A DNA stretch of 64,000 bases from NCBI GenBank assembly GCA_019415645.1, contig DXYV01000011.1:16620-80619 (forward strand), read 5' to 3'. Numbering within the stretch: position 1 is the first letter of the stretch; every line of letters starts with the position of its first letter. Both the position numbers and the translations under genes were made by a program. A model generated the notes under the pieces. That model was given only the letters and a program-made list of their open reading frames with translations. It ran no database searches and was not told the origin of the DNA. The DNA is from Clostridiales bacterium (GTDB lineage Bacteria > Bacillota > Clostridia > Oscillospirales > Oscillospiraceae). Shown here piece by piece: positions 1 through 7,747 of the stretch.

Positions 1-643
1 TGTTGGTGCCGTCGGTGCCGTGAACCACCGGCTCGTGGAGCTTCAGGGGCTGGTCAAAGGTGGCGGAAGCCTCCCGGGCCAGACCGATGACGCTCAGACA
101 GTCAGGCCGGTTGGGGGTGATCTCAAACTCGGTCACATAGTCGTCCAGGGCCAGCAGGGGACGGATGTCGTCGCCGGGCTGCATGCCCGAGGCGGCCAGC
201 TCCGGGTCGTCGGAGAGAATGAAAATACCGTCCTCAATGGCATAGGGGTAGTCGTGGGTGGTCAGGCCCAGCTCCTTTAGGGAGCAGAGCATACCCTTGG
301 ACTTCTCTCCCCGGAGATTGCCCCGGGTGATATGCACGCCGCCGGGCAGCCAGGAGTTGTCCTTGGCCACGGGGACGTAATCGTTCTCCTTGACGTTCTG
401 GGCGCCGGTGACGATCTGGACCGGCTCCTCGCCGCCCACGTCCACCTGGCAGATCCACATGTGGTCGGAGTTGGGGTGGCGCACCAGGGAGAGCACCTTG
501 CCCACCACCACGTTTTTGATCTCTTCGCCCAGGAAGGTGGTCAGCTCCACCTTGGAGCCGGACAGGGTCATGGCCTCGTCGAATTCCTTGCCGCCGGGCA
601 CGTTGTCCACGAACTCGGACAGCCATTTATGTGATAGATCCAT
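1..643 (-). CDS. pheT: Phenylalanyl-tRNA synthetase beta subunit, N-terminal part (cut by window edge)
   Basis: Only the first ~214 codons are present; the gene runs off the left edge. The start is the ATG at 641-643, with GGGAGGA just upstream. The protein begins MDLSHKWLSEFV and contains the EMAP/tRNA-binding (OB) domain at about residues 40-150 (HPNSDHMWICQVDVG, QIVTGAQNV), then TPNRPDCLSVIGLARE, which opens the B3/B4 region typical of PheT. With PheS it forms the alpha2-beta2 enzyme that charges tRNA-Phe in the cytoplasm. It starts 14 bp after the pheS stop, so the two are one transcript under the upstream T-box. Confidence 0.95.
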   Translation of the reverse strand, partial: MDLSHKWLSEFVDNVPGGKEFDEAMTLSGSKVELTTFLGEEIKNVVVGKVLSLVRHPNSDHMWICQVDVGGEEPVQIVTGAQNVKENDYVPVAKDNSWLPGGVHITRGNLRGEKSKGMLCSLKELGLTTHDYPYAIEDGIFILSDDPELAASGMQPGDDIRPLLALDDYVTEFEITPNRPDCLSVIGLAREASATFDQPLKLHEPVVHGTDGTN

Positions 644-657
644 TGTTGCGTCCTCCC

Positions 658-1686
658 TTAAAACTGCTCCAGGAACCGCATATCATTTTCAAAAATGAGA
701 CGCAGGTCGTTGATGTTGAACCGGCGCATGGCCGTGCGCTCCACGCCGATGCCGAAAGCCCAGCCGGAGTAGATCTCCGTGTCGATGCCGCAGCCCTCCA
801 GCACCTTGGGGTGCACCATGCCGGCGCCCAGCAGCTCGATCCAGCCCTCGCCCTTGCACATGCGGCAGCCCTTGCCGCCGCACTCGAAGCACTGCACGTC
901 CACCTCGCAGGAGGGCTCGGTGAAGGGGAAGTGGTGGGGACGGAAGCGGGTCTTGGTGCCCTTGCCGTACAGAGCCTCCACCACCGCGTTGAGGGTGCCC
1001 TTCAGGTCGGCCATGGTGATGCCCTTGTCTACCACCAGTCCCTCGATCTGATGGAACATGGGGGAGTGGGTGGCGTCCACCTCGTCCTTGCGGTAGACCC
1101 GGCCCGGGGCGATGATGCGGATGGGGGGCTTGATCTGCTCCATGACCCGCACCTGCATGGGGGAGGTCTGGGTGCGCAGCAGAATGGAGGAGTCCTCCTT
1201 CAGATAGAAGGTGTCCTGCCACTCCCGGGCGGGGTGGCCCTCCGGCGTGTTCAGCTTGGTGAAGTTGTAGTCGGCCAGCTCGATCTCGGGGCCCTCGGCC
1301 ACCTGGAAGCCCAGACCGATGAACACGTCCTTCACCTGGTCGATGACGATGGACATGGGGTGCTGGTGGCCCAGCACGGGCTTTTTGCCGGGGATGGTCA
1401 CATCCACGGTCTCGGCGGCCAGCCGGGCGTTCAGCGCGGCCTGCTCCAGTTTGCTGTGCTGGGCGGCGATGGCGTCGGTCAGGGCGGCGCGCACCTCGTT
1501 GGCCACCTGGCCGATGACCGGCCGTTCCTCCGGGGAGAGGGTGCCCATCTGTTTGAGCAGGACGGTCAGCTCGCCCTTTTTGCCCAGGTACTTGACCCGC
1601 AGCTCCTCCAGCTCAGACGCGGCGGTCACCGCCTCCAGCCTGGCCAGAGCGTCGGCGCGCAGTTGTTCCAACTGTTCTTTCAGCAT
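658..1686 (-). CDS. pheS: Phenylalanyl-tRNA synthetase alpha subunit
   Basis: A 342-aa class II aminoacyl-tRNA synthetase subunit of normal length. An N-terminal coiled-coil (MLKEQLEQLRADALARLEAV) is followed by the catalytic core: motif 2-like RVYRKDEVDATHSPMFHQIEG, FTEPSCEVDVQC, and the C-terminal motif 3 GIGVERTAMRRFNI. Reading is open for 45 codons upstream, but those codons overlap the T-box terminator, so I chose the ATG at 1684-1686, preceded by GGAGGAACG. It works with PheT encoded directly downstream. Expression should follow uncharged tRNA-Phe through the T-box leader. Confidence 0.97.
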   Translation of the reverse strand: MLKEQLEQLRADALARLEAVTAASELEELRVKYLGKKGELTVLLKQMGTLSPEERPVIGQVANEVRAALTDAIAAQHSKLEQAALNARLAAETVDVTIPGKKPVLGHQHPMSIVIDQVKDVFIGLGFQVAEGPEIELADYNFTKLNTPEGHPAREWQDTFYLKEDSSILLRTQTSPMQVRVMEQIKPPIRIIAPGRVYRKDEVDATHSPMFHQIEGLVVDKGITMADLKGTLNAVVEALYGKGTKTRFRPHHFPFTEPSCEVDVQCFECGGKGCRMCKGEGWIELLGAGMVHPKVLEGCGIDTEIYSGWAFGIGVERTAMRRFNINDLRLIFENDMRFLEQF

Positions 1687-1738
1687 CGTTCGTTCCTCCA
1701 AATCAAATTTGAAACAGAGATGACCGGGGAGCGGGCAA

Positions 1739-1775
1739 CAAAAAAGCCTTTCCTCCCCAAACGGGGACGAAAGGC
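1739..1775 (-). terminator. T-box-controlled terminator of the pheST leader
   Basis: On the minus strand GCCTTTCGTCCCC pairs with GGGGAGGAAAGGC (arms 63-75 and 46-58 of the 1700s), followed by TTTTTTG. It competes with the T-box antiterminator. Confidence 0.88.
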
Positions 1776-1981
1776 ATAGCTTCCGCGGTACCACCCACGA
1801 TTCGCGCGAGAACGCGCGCACTCAAAACCCGTAACGGCGGCGAACCGTCTCCGTCTTTCCCCGGAGCCGCTCCCAGGCGAACCAAGCGCCGCGCCCCGGG
1901 CCGGCTTTCAGCCGGTGACCGACCCTCTCTGCGGGACGTAAACACGCTATTTTCCTGTTCTCTGCGTTTAGACTATCCCTT
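1739..1981 (-). promoter_or_regulatory. T-box riboswitch leader (Phe) ahead of pheST
   Basis: Reading the minus strand, the conserved antiterminator sequence GGGTGGTACCGCGG lies at 1782-1796. Further upstream are the Stem I elements GCAGAGAGGG and GGCTGAAAG. A TTC triplet at 1879-1881, in the context GGTTCGCCTGGGAG, sits where the specifier codon is expected and reads Phe, matching pheST. The leader ends in a terminator hairpin followed by TTTTTTG. T-boxes bind uncharged tRNA to stabilise the antiterminator. The exact specifier bulge was judged by eye. Confidence 0.93.
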
Positions 1982-2010
1982 TTTATATCACAAAAACACC
2001 CAAATTGCAA
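1982..2010 (-). promoter_or_regulatory. Sigma-A promoter of the pheST leader
   Basis: On the minus strand TTGCAA (2005-2010), a 17-bp spacer and TATAAA (1982-1987) lie immediately upstream of the T-box leader. The stretch 2011-2120 between this promoter and the divergent PadR promoter shows no gene. Confidence 0.8.
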
Positions 2011-2120
2011 GCAAAATTTTCACCGCTCCGGGCCGGAAAACCAGAAAACCCGTTTTTCTGCCTTGGCGTGGAGTGGAAGCGCGGTCCAAAGGCGGCTTGT
2101 CCCACGAAAGAAACCGCTTC

Positions 2121-2149
2121 TTGACATACCTCGAATATCTAGGTATAAT
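2121..2149 (+). promoter_or_regulatory. Consensus sigma-A promoter of the padR operon
   Basis: TTGACA (2121-2126), 17 bp and TATAAT (2144-2149) match both consensus hexamers exactly. The -10 element and the whole spacer lie inside the large palindrome at 2126-2170, so a bound regulator would exclude RNA polymerase. Confidence 0.9.
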
Positions 2150-2170
2150 ATACCTAGATATTCGAGGTAT
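2126..2170 (+). promoter_or_regulatory. 45-bp perfect palindrome, likely PadR operator
   Basis: Two 22-bp arms (2126-2147 and 2149-2170) around one central base are perfect reverse complements. Each arm is itself a near-palindrome of the form ATACCT-N9-AGGTAT, so the site could hold two stacked PadR dimers. It covers the -10 region and start site of the operon whose first gene encodes a PadR protein, which points to autorepression. There is no U-run, so it is not a terminator. Confidence 0.85.
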
Positions 2171-2193
2171 CAACCGTGGAACAGGAGGACGGA

Positions 2194-2550
2194 ATGAAAA
2201 AGGAAAGCAAGAATCTGCTGGCGGGGAGCACCACCCTGCTGGTCCTCTCCCTGCTGGCGGGCGGGGACAAGTATGGCTACGAGATGATTGCCGCGCTGGA
2301 GGTCAAAAGCGACCACACCTTTTCCATGAAGGAGGGTACGCTCTACCCCATCCTCCACGGACTGGAGAAGGAAGGGGCGGTGCGCGCCTACGAGAAGGAG
2401 GCGCCCACAGGCCGGATGCGCCGGTATTATCACATCACGGGAAAGGGGCGCGTACTGCTGCGGGAGAAGCAGGCGGAGTGGACGGCCTTCTCCCGGCTGG
2501 TCAACGCCATTGTGGCCGAGATCCCCGCGGCGGAGCCTGATCTGGGGTGA
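2194..2550 (+). CDS. PadR family transcriptional regulator
   Basis: 118 aa, usual for the short PadR subfamily. The winged helix-turn-helix spans about residues 10-95 with the family landmarks YGYEMIAALE, KEGTLYPILHGLEKEG and GRMRRYYHITGKG. The ATG at 2194 is chosen over an in-frame GTG at 2176 because AGGAGG (2182-2187) is correctly spaced for the ATG. It overlaps the next gene by 4 bp (GTGA), so translation is coupled. The partner is a HAAS-type membrane protein, a combination common in Firmicutes. It probably represses its own operon through the palindrome just upstream; the inducing signal is unknown. Confidence 0.93.
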   Translation: MKKESKNLLAGSTTLLVLSLLAGGDKYGYEMIAALEVKSDHTFSMKEGTLYPILHGLEKEGAVRAYEKEAPTGRMRRYYHITGKGRVLLREKQAEWTAFSRLVNAIVAEIPAAEPDLG

Positions 2551-3422
2551 GCGCTGTGAGCGGGAAAGAGAAGGACCGCCAGGCAGGCAGTCCGGCGCGC
2601 GGGCGAACGGGCTATTTTGCGCTGTACGATTTTTGCCGGGCTGTTTCCTGCCACATCCGGTTCTGGCCCGACCGGCGCAGGGTGGAGGAGGAACTGATGG
2701 GTCATCTGCTGGACCGGCGGGACGCGCTGGAGGCGGCCGGCGTAGCCCGGGCAGAGGCGTCAGAGCGGGCGGTGGCCGCCATGGGCGATCCGGCGGAGAT
2801 CGGAACGGCGCTGAACCGGTATCACAACCCCCTGCTGGGCTGGCTTCAGATCGTAGTGCTGTGGCTGGTGGTCCTGCTGGGAGTTGCGGGGCTGTGCCTG
2901 AGTCTCCGCACCGCTTGGGAGGAGCGGCCCGTCCGGACGGGCGGGAGTGCGTCCTTTGCCGGGGCGGCCACGTCGCTGGAGGGCGACTCTCTCCGGGTGG
3001 GGGACTACACCTTCACCCTGGAGGAGGTCCGGCAGTATCCCGGCTATGGGGATACCCGGGACCTGAGCTTCTGCCTGAACATCTCCTGGCTCAGTCCCTG
3101 GCTGGATGAGCCGGAATACTGGCCGGAATCCCTGCAATGGGCCGATTCCTCCGGCACCTGGCAGAAGATCGAGGGGGGCTTTGCGGACTATGACCCGGAG
3201 CAGGGTTGGAAGGTCGCCCTCCAGCCCGATCAGTACCGCCATCTCTGCGGCTGGGAAAACGAACGGTTGGGCGGGTTTGTTCTGTTCTCCAATCGGGCGC
3301 GGCAGCAGTTCACCATTCGGGAGCTTCCGGCCCAGGCGAGCGCCGTGGCGCTGACGCTGAACTGCGGAAGCCAGACGGTGATGCTGGAGCTCACACTGGA
3401 AGGAGGGGACGGAAATGGCTAA
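2547..3422 (+). CDS. HAAS-domain membrane protein paired with PadR
   Basis: 291 aa. Residues ~40-95 fit the HAAS (HTH-associated alpha-helical signalling) domain found next to PadR regulators: WPDRRRVEEELMGHLLDRRD and then AMGDPAEIGTALNRYHNP. One transmembrane segment follows at ~98-120, and the remaining ~170 residues (Trp/Tyr-rich, beta-strand-like) would lie outside the membrane. The GTG start overlaps the padR stop, and the gene overlaps the following one by 8 bp. Inference: a membrane signalling partner for the PadR regulator. I do not recognise the extracytoplasmic region. Confidence 0.75.
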   Translation: MSAVSGKEKDRQAGSPARGRTGYFALYDFCRAVSCHIRFWPDRRRVEEELMGHLLDRRDALEAAGVARAEASERAVAAMGDPAEIGTALNRYHNPLLGWLQIVVLWLVVLLGVAGLCLSLRTAWEERPVRTGGSASFAGAATSLEGDSLRVGDYTFTLEEVRQYPGYGDTRDLSFCLNISWLSPWLDEPEYWPESLQWADSSGTWQKIEGGFADYDPEQGWKVALQPDQYRHLCGWENERLGGFVLFSNRARQQFTIRELPAQASAVALTLNCGSQTVMLELTLEGGDGNG

Positions 3423-4206
3423 GCTGGAGCTGCGGCGGCGGTGGCGGAACTTGTCCCGGATGCGGCGGCTTGGGATTCAGCTGCTCCTGCTGATTCCCGT
3501 GGCCTGGCTGTTCCTGGCAGCCTTCGGCTACCCTCATCTGACGGCGGAGTGGGCACTGCGGGACCTGGAGCGGCAGAATCTTCTGCCCGCCGGAACCATC
3601 ACCGGCTGGGCAGACGTGGAGGGCCTGACGACCTATCCGTCCGCGCCGGGCTATACCGGGTACGGCCTGCGGCTGTCCGGGGGTGAGGAGCGCACCTTCC
3701 GTGTGTTTTGCCTGGAATATCCCGACGGCGCCGTCCGGTTGGGCGTGGTGCAGCATTCCCTGCTGGCCTGGGATGGGATAGACCTCTGGGAGGCCGGGGA
3801 CGGCCTGAGCAGCAGCGCGCTGGGCAGCAAGCAGAACATCTGCTGGGAATTGGAGGACTTTGGGATCGAAAGCATGGACTGGTCTTACCTGCTGTATGTG
3901 GACGACCCGGCGGTGGAGCGGGTGGAGTTGACCATGGCGGTGACCGCCCGCCGCATCGGGCAGAATGGAGCGGTACAGGAGACAAAGCGGAACCTGACCG
4001 CCACGGAGGCTGTGCCGGTGGAAGGGCTTGAGGGTCTATGGACCTGCAAAGCGGCGCTGGTGCCCCCGGAATGGGACGAAGTGGGGGAGGGCGGCAACTC
4101 CTCCTCGTGGGGCTTCTGGTCCGCCCGGGCCCTGGCCGCCGACGGGACGGTGCTCTATGAGGAGTTATCCGACCAGGCGGCGGAAGTGCAGGCAGCGGGG
4201 GCCTGA
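3415..4206 (+). CDS. Single-pass membrane protein of unknown function, third gene of the padR operon
   Basis: 263 aa with a short basic N-terminus (RRRWRNLSRMRR) and one transmembrane helix at about residues 20-38, then ~220 residues predicted outside the cytoplasm. I do not recognise a family. Its architecture (helix plus Trp-rich beta-like ectodomain) resembles the preceding HAAS protein without its HAAS domain, so the two ectodomains may be related or interact; that is inference. It starts inside the end of the preceding gene (ATGGCTAA overlap) and is followed by an independent promoter for nnr. Confidence 0.7.
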   Translation: MAKLELRRRWRNLSRMRRLGIQLLLLIPVAWLFLAAFGYPHLTAEWALRDLERQNLLPAGTITGWADVEGLTTYPSAPGYTGYGLRLSGGEERTFRVFCLEYPDGAVRLGVVQHSLLAWDGIDLWEAGDGLSSSALGSKQNICWELEDFGIESMDWSYLLYVDDPAVERVELTMAVTARRIGQNGAVQETKRNLTATEAVPVEGLEGLWTCKAALVPPEWDEVGEGGNSSSWGFWSARALAADGTVLYEELSDQAAEVQAAGA

Positions 4207-4228
4207 CGGGACGAACGCCGCATGAACC

Positions 4229-4257
4229 TATACAAAAAGTCTCCTTTGTGCTATAAT
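4229..4257 (+). promoter_or_regulatory. Promoter ahead of the nnr-gerS-like-alr genes
   Basis: TATACA (4229-4234), a 17-bp spacer and a consensus TATAAT (4252-4257) precede the nnr ribosome binding site AAAGGAGG. The -35 is weak, the -10 perfect. Confidence 0.6.
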
Positions 4258-4294
4258 GTCCAGCAATACGGACAACGGCAAAGGAGGCTTTTTC

Positions 4295-5824
4295 ATGCGT
4301 GTGGCAACAGCGGAGCAGATGCGGGAGCTGGATCGAATCGCGATCGAGGAGCGGGGGATTCCCTCCACCGAGCTGATGGAGCGGGCGGCCCGGGGCGTGG
4401 CCGACGGGGTGCTGGAATGGCTGGCCGGGCGGACCAATGCCCGGGTGGCCGTGCTGTGCGGGCCGGGGAACAACGGCGGCGACGGCGTGGCGGCGGCCCG
4501 GTTTCTGCTCCAGGCCGGTGTAAAGGCGCGGGCCTTTCTGGTGGGGAGCCGGGCCAAGCTGACCCCGGACACCGCCGAGATGGAGCGCCGGCTGGAGAAA
4601 GCCGGCGGCAAGCTGGAGGAGTTTGACCCGGCGGCCGACTGGAGCGGCTACGACTGCTTTGTAGACGCCATCATCGGAATCGGGCTCCACGACCCGGTCC
4701 GGGGCGCGGCCCAGGCGGGAATCCAGGTGCTGGAGCAGTACGCGGACCGGAAGGCGGTGGCGGTGGACATCGCCAGCGGCATCAACGCCGATACGGGCGA
4801 GGACCTGGGCAACCACTGCAGCTATGTTAAGACGATTACCTTTACGCTTCCGAAGGCCGGACACTTCATCGGCCGGGGCGGGGTGATCTGCGGCGCGCTG
4901 TCTGTGGTGGACATCGGAATCCCGGCCGAGGTGGTGGATTCCATGGTTTACCCCATCACGGCGGTGGACCGCGCGCTGGTCAGCTCCTTCCTGCCCCGCC
5001 GGGACCCGGGGGCCCACAAGGGGGATTTCGGCAAGGTCCATATCCTGGGCGGCAGCGTGGGCTACTCCGGCGCGCCGGTGCTGGCGGCCCGGGGGGCGCT
5101 GCGTTCCGGCGCGGGACTGGTCTCGGTGTCGGTGCCGTCCTCCATTTATTCCATCGTGGCGGTCAAATGCGATGAGATCATGCCCTCGCCCCTGCCGGCC
5201 GGCAGCGACGGCGGGCTGGCGGAGGAGAGCCTCTATCCGGCCCTGCAGGCCCTGGCGGGCAAGGACGCCTGCCTGATCGGGCCCGGCCTGGGCCGCAGCC
5301 CGGCGGCGGAGGCCCTGGTCTGTCAGATCCTCTCCACGGTGCAGTATCCGGTGGTTTTGGACGCGGACGGTCTAAATGCCGTTTCCGCGCATATAGATAG
5401 GCTGGACGCCCGGAAGGAATGTCCCACCATCCTGACGCCCCATGACGGCGAATTCCGCCGCCTGGGCGGCGAGCTGGCCGGAAAGGACCGCCTGCGCGCC
5501 GCGCTGGACTTTGCGGCGGAGCACGGCTGCGTGGTGGTGCTCAAGGGGCACGGGACCATCACCGCCCTGCCCAATGGGAAGGCCTTCCTGAATACCACAG
5601 GCAACTGCGGCATGGCCAAGGGGGGCAGCGGAGACGTGCTGGGCGGAATGATCCTCTCCCTGATCGGACAGGGAATCCATCCCGTCAAGGCGGCGGTGGC
5701 CGCGGTGTGGCTCCACGGCCGGGCGGGCGACCTGGCGGCGGAGGAACAGGGCGTTCATGGCATGACGCCCTCCGACCTCGTGGAACGGATTCCCGCCGCC
5801 ATCCGGGAGGTCTACCAAGCATAA
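4295..5824 (+). CDS. nnr: Bifunctional NAD(P)HX epimerase / ADP-dependent NAD(P)HX dehydratase
   Basis: 509 aa, the usual fused size. The N-terminal epimerase half (YjeF_N) carries GPGNNGGDGVAAARFL at ~56-71. The C-terminal ribokinase-like dehydratase has PVVLDADGLNAV, LKGHGTITALPNG and GMAKGGSGDVLGGM near residue 445. Together they repair hydrated NADH and NADPH, which are dead-end products. The ATG at 4295 follows AAAGGAGG at the correct distance; the 13 upstream in-frame codons contain the promoter -10 and are excluded. The next gene starts 12 bp after the stop, so this is the first gene of an operon with the lipoprotein and alr. Confidence 0.97.
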   Translation: MRVATAEQMRELDRIAIEERGIPSTELMERAARGVADGVLEWLAGRTNARVAVLCGPGNNGGDGVAAARFLLQAGVKARAFLVGSRAKLTPDTAEMERRLEKAGGKLEEFDPAADWSGYDCFVDAIIGIGLHDPVRGAAQAGIQVLEQYADRKAVAVDIASGINADTGEDLGNHCSYVKTITFTLPKAGHFIGRGGVICGALSVVDIGIPAEVVDSMVYPITAVDRALVSSFLPRRDPGAHKGDFGKVHILGGSVGYSGAPVLAARGALRSGAGLVSVSVPSSIYSIVAVKCDEIMPSPLPAGSDGGLAEESLYPALQALAGKDACLIGPGLGRSPAAEALVCQILSTVQYPVVLDADGLNAVSAHIDRLDARKECPTILTPHDGEFRRLGGELAGKDRLRAALDFAAEHGCVVVLKGHGTITALPNGKAFLNTTGNCGMAKGGSGDVLGGMILSLIGQGIHPVKAAVAAVWLHGRAGDLAAEEQGVHGMTPSDLVERIPAAIREVYQA

Positions 5825-5836
5825 GGAGGCTGCTCT

Positions 5837-6505
5837 GTGCGCAAAACCTGGTTGTGTGTCCTGACGATACCCCTCCTGCTGCTCACCGCCTGTCAGAGCG
5901 GGGAGAGCAGCGAGGCCACGACGGAAGAAACGGCCCGGCAGATTCGCACGGAGTATCTGGCGGCGCAATCCTGCGGCGGAACGGTGGAGCTCACCGCCGA
6001 CTACGGGATGCGGGTCTACGAATTTACCATGGACTTTACCTGGCAGAAAGAGGGGGAGAGCGTGCTCACCCTCACGGCGCCGGAGGAGGTGGCCGGGCTC
6101 ACAGCGCGCCTGGAGGCGGGCGGGAGCTATCTGGAATACGACGGCCTCCGCCTGGGCACCGGCGACCTGACCGGAGAGGGGCTGACCCCCATGGAGCTGG
6201 TCCCCGCGGTCATGGAGTATGTTTTGGAAGGCTATATGGCCGAGTGCGTGTTCGAGGACTGGGGAGAGACCCCGGCTCTGCGGGTGCTCTACCGGGACCC
6301 GGAGGGAGAAGCGGGCCAGGGCGTGGAGTGCACCCAGTGGTTCGCGGCGGACACCCACGCCCTGCTGGCAGCCGAGCTGTCCTACGACGGGACGCTGGTC
6401 CTCAGTAGCACCTTTACAACCTTTTACATAGGAGACGATTCAACGGATGGAAGCGAACAAGACACGGACCTGGGCGGAGATCAGCCTGGCGAATCTGGAG
6501 CATAA
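5837..6505 (+). CDS. LolA-fold lipoprotein, GerS-like, translationally coupled to alr
   Basis: 222 aa with a lipoprotein signal peptide (lipobox LLTAC, Cys19). The mature part alternates beta-strand stretches as in the LolA/LppX fold. The GTG start has AAGGAGG upstream. Its last 59 bp overlap alr. In Clostridioides difficile the germination lipoprotein GerS is encoded directly next to alr2, and GerS also has a LolA-like fold. By lipobox, fold and position this is a plausible GerS counterpart, attached to the membrane outer face and acting in spore cortex breakdown. That function is inference from context, not from sequence identity. Confidence 0.7.
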   Translation: MRKTWLCVLTIPLLLLTACQSGESSEATTEETARQIRTEYLAAQSCGGTVELTADYGMRVYEFTMDFTWQKEGESVLTLTAPEEVAGLTARLEAGGSYLEYDGLRLGTGDLTGEGLTPMELVPAVMEYVLEGYMAECVFEDWGETPALRVLYRDPEGEAGQGVECTQWFAADTHALLAAELSYDGTLVLSSTFTTFYIGDDSTDGSEQDTDLGGDQPGESGA

Positions 6506-7565
6506 TTACCGGGCGCTGCGCAGCGGGCTGGAGCCCGGCTGCAAGTTTGTGGGCGTGGTGAAGGCCAATGCCTATGGCCACGGCGCGGTGCCGGTGGCCC
6601 GCCGGCTGGAGGAGCTGGGGGCGGACTATCTGGCCGTGGCCTGTCTGGAGGAGGGCCTGGAGCTGCGCCAGGCGGGGATTCAGAGTCCCATTTTGATTTT
6701 GGGAGCCACACCGGAGGACTGCGCGGAAGCGGCGGTGGAGCAGGACCTGACGCAGACGGTGTTCCGGGAGAGCCAGGCGCGGGCGGTCTCGCAGGCGGCC
6801 CGAACGCTGGGCCGGACGGCGAAGGTGCATCTGAAGGTGGACACCGGCATGAGCCGTTTCGGCGTCTGGGCGGGCGACCCGGAGGGGGCGGCGGCCGACC
6901 TGGCGCCCCTTTGTGGTCTGCCCGGCGTGGAGGTGGAGGGTATCTACACCCATTTTGCCAAGGCCGACGAGGATGAGTCCTTCACCATGCTCCAGTTCAC
7001 CCGCTTCCTGGACGTCATTGCGGCGCTGCGCGCCTCCCACGGCGTGGAATTTGCAATTCGCCATTGCGCGGCCAGCGCCGCTGTGTTACACTATCCCTGT
7101 ACGCACCTGGACATGGTCCGGCCGGGAATCGCCCTGTACGGGCACTATCCCGCGCCCGACTGCGCGGGGCTGGACGGTCCCGGCCTGCTGCCGGTGATGA
7201 CGCTGAAGAGCCGAATCGCCTCGGTGAAGGAGCTGCCCAAGGGTGCTTCCATCAGCTATGGGGGCATCCACACCCTGGAGCGGGACAGCCGGATCGCGGT
7301 GCTGCCGGTGGGCTACGCGGACGGTCTGTTCCGGCTGCTGTCCAACCGCATGGAGGTCCTGTGGCAGGGAAACCGGCTGCGCCAGATCGGCCGGATCTGC
7401 ATGGATCTGTGTATGGTGGACGTGACCGACGTGCCGGCCCGGGCCGGGGACGAGGTGGAGCTGTTCGGCCCCGAGCTGCCCCTGGAGGAGAAGGCCGACG
7501 CGGTGGGCACCATCCAGTACGAATTGCTGTGCGCAGTGTCCCGGCGGGTCCCCCGCATCTATTGA
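6447..7565 (+). CDS. alr: Alanine racemase
   Basis: 372 aa, normal length. A PLP-dependent fold-type III enzyme that interconverts L- and D-alanine for peptidoglycan. The PLP lysine is Lys39 in VVKANAYGHG, and the second catalytic base is the Tyr in SISYGGIHTLERDSRI near residue 270. LPVGYADG and GRICMDLCMVDVTD are further family blocks. It begins within the end of the upstream lipoprotein gene, so the two are co-translated. A mazF gene follows after 182 bp, the same order as alr-(ndoAI)-ndoA in Bacillus. In sporeformers alanine racemase can also affect alanine-triggered germination. Confidence 0.97.
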   Translation: MEANKTRTWAEISLANLEHNYRALRSGLEPGCKFVGVVKANAYGHGAVPVARRLEELGADYLAVACLEEGLELRQAGIQSPILILGATPEDCAEAAVEQDLTQTVFRESQARAVSQAARTLGRTAKVHLKVDTGMSRFGVWAGDPEGAAADLAPLCGLPGVEVEGIYTHFAKADEDESFTMLQFTRFLDVIAALRASHGVEFAIRHCAASAAVLHYPCTHLDMVRPGIALYGHYPAPDCAGLDGPGLLPVMTLKSRIASVKELPKGASISYGGIHTLERDSRIAVLPVGYADGLFRLLSNRMEVLWQGNRLRQIGRICMDLCMVDVTDVPARAGDEVELFGPELPLEEKADAVGTIQYELLCAVSRRVPRIY

Positions 7566-7747
7566 GCGCATATACTGGTTCGGGAGGTCCCGGGGTGTAT
7601 CCGCATTCCCGGACTGAGCCGGCGGACCAGGACGGACGCGGAATTTTTTCGCGCGCGTATAAATCCATCCGCCCCGTGGGAGAATTGTAGTATCCGGTCT
7701 GCGAGACAAGCAGGCGGGAACTATCATCCGGCGGAGTGTGAAATTCA

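Noticed and set aside
2126..2170. Palindrome read as a transcription terminator
   Set aside because: No U-run follows on either strand, and it coincides with the -10 and start region of a consensus promoter.
7064..7690. Open frame running past the alr stop, considered as the missing MazF antitoxin
   Set aside because: It lies in another frame of alr. The 40-codon tail shows no MazE/AbrB-like or ribbon-helix-helix pattern and no ribosome binding site.
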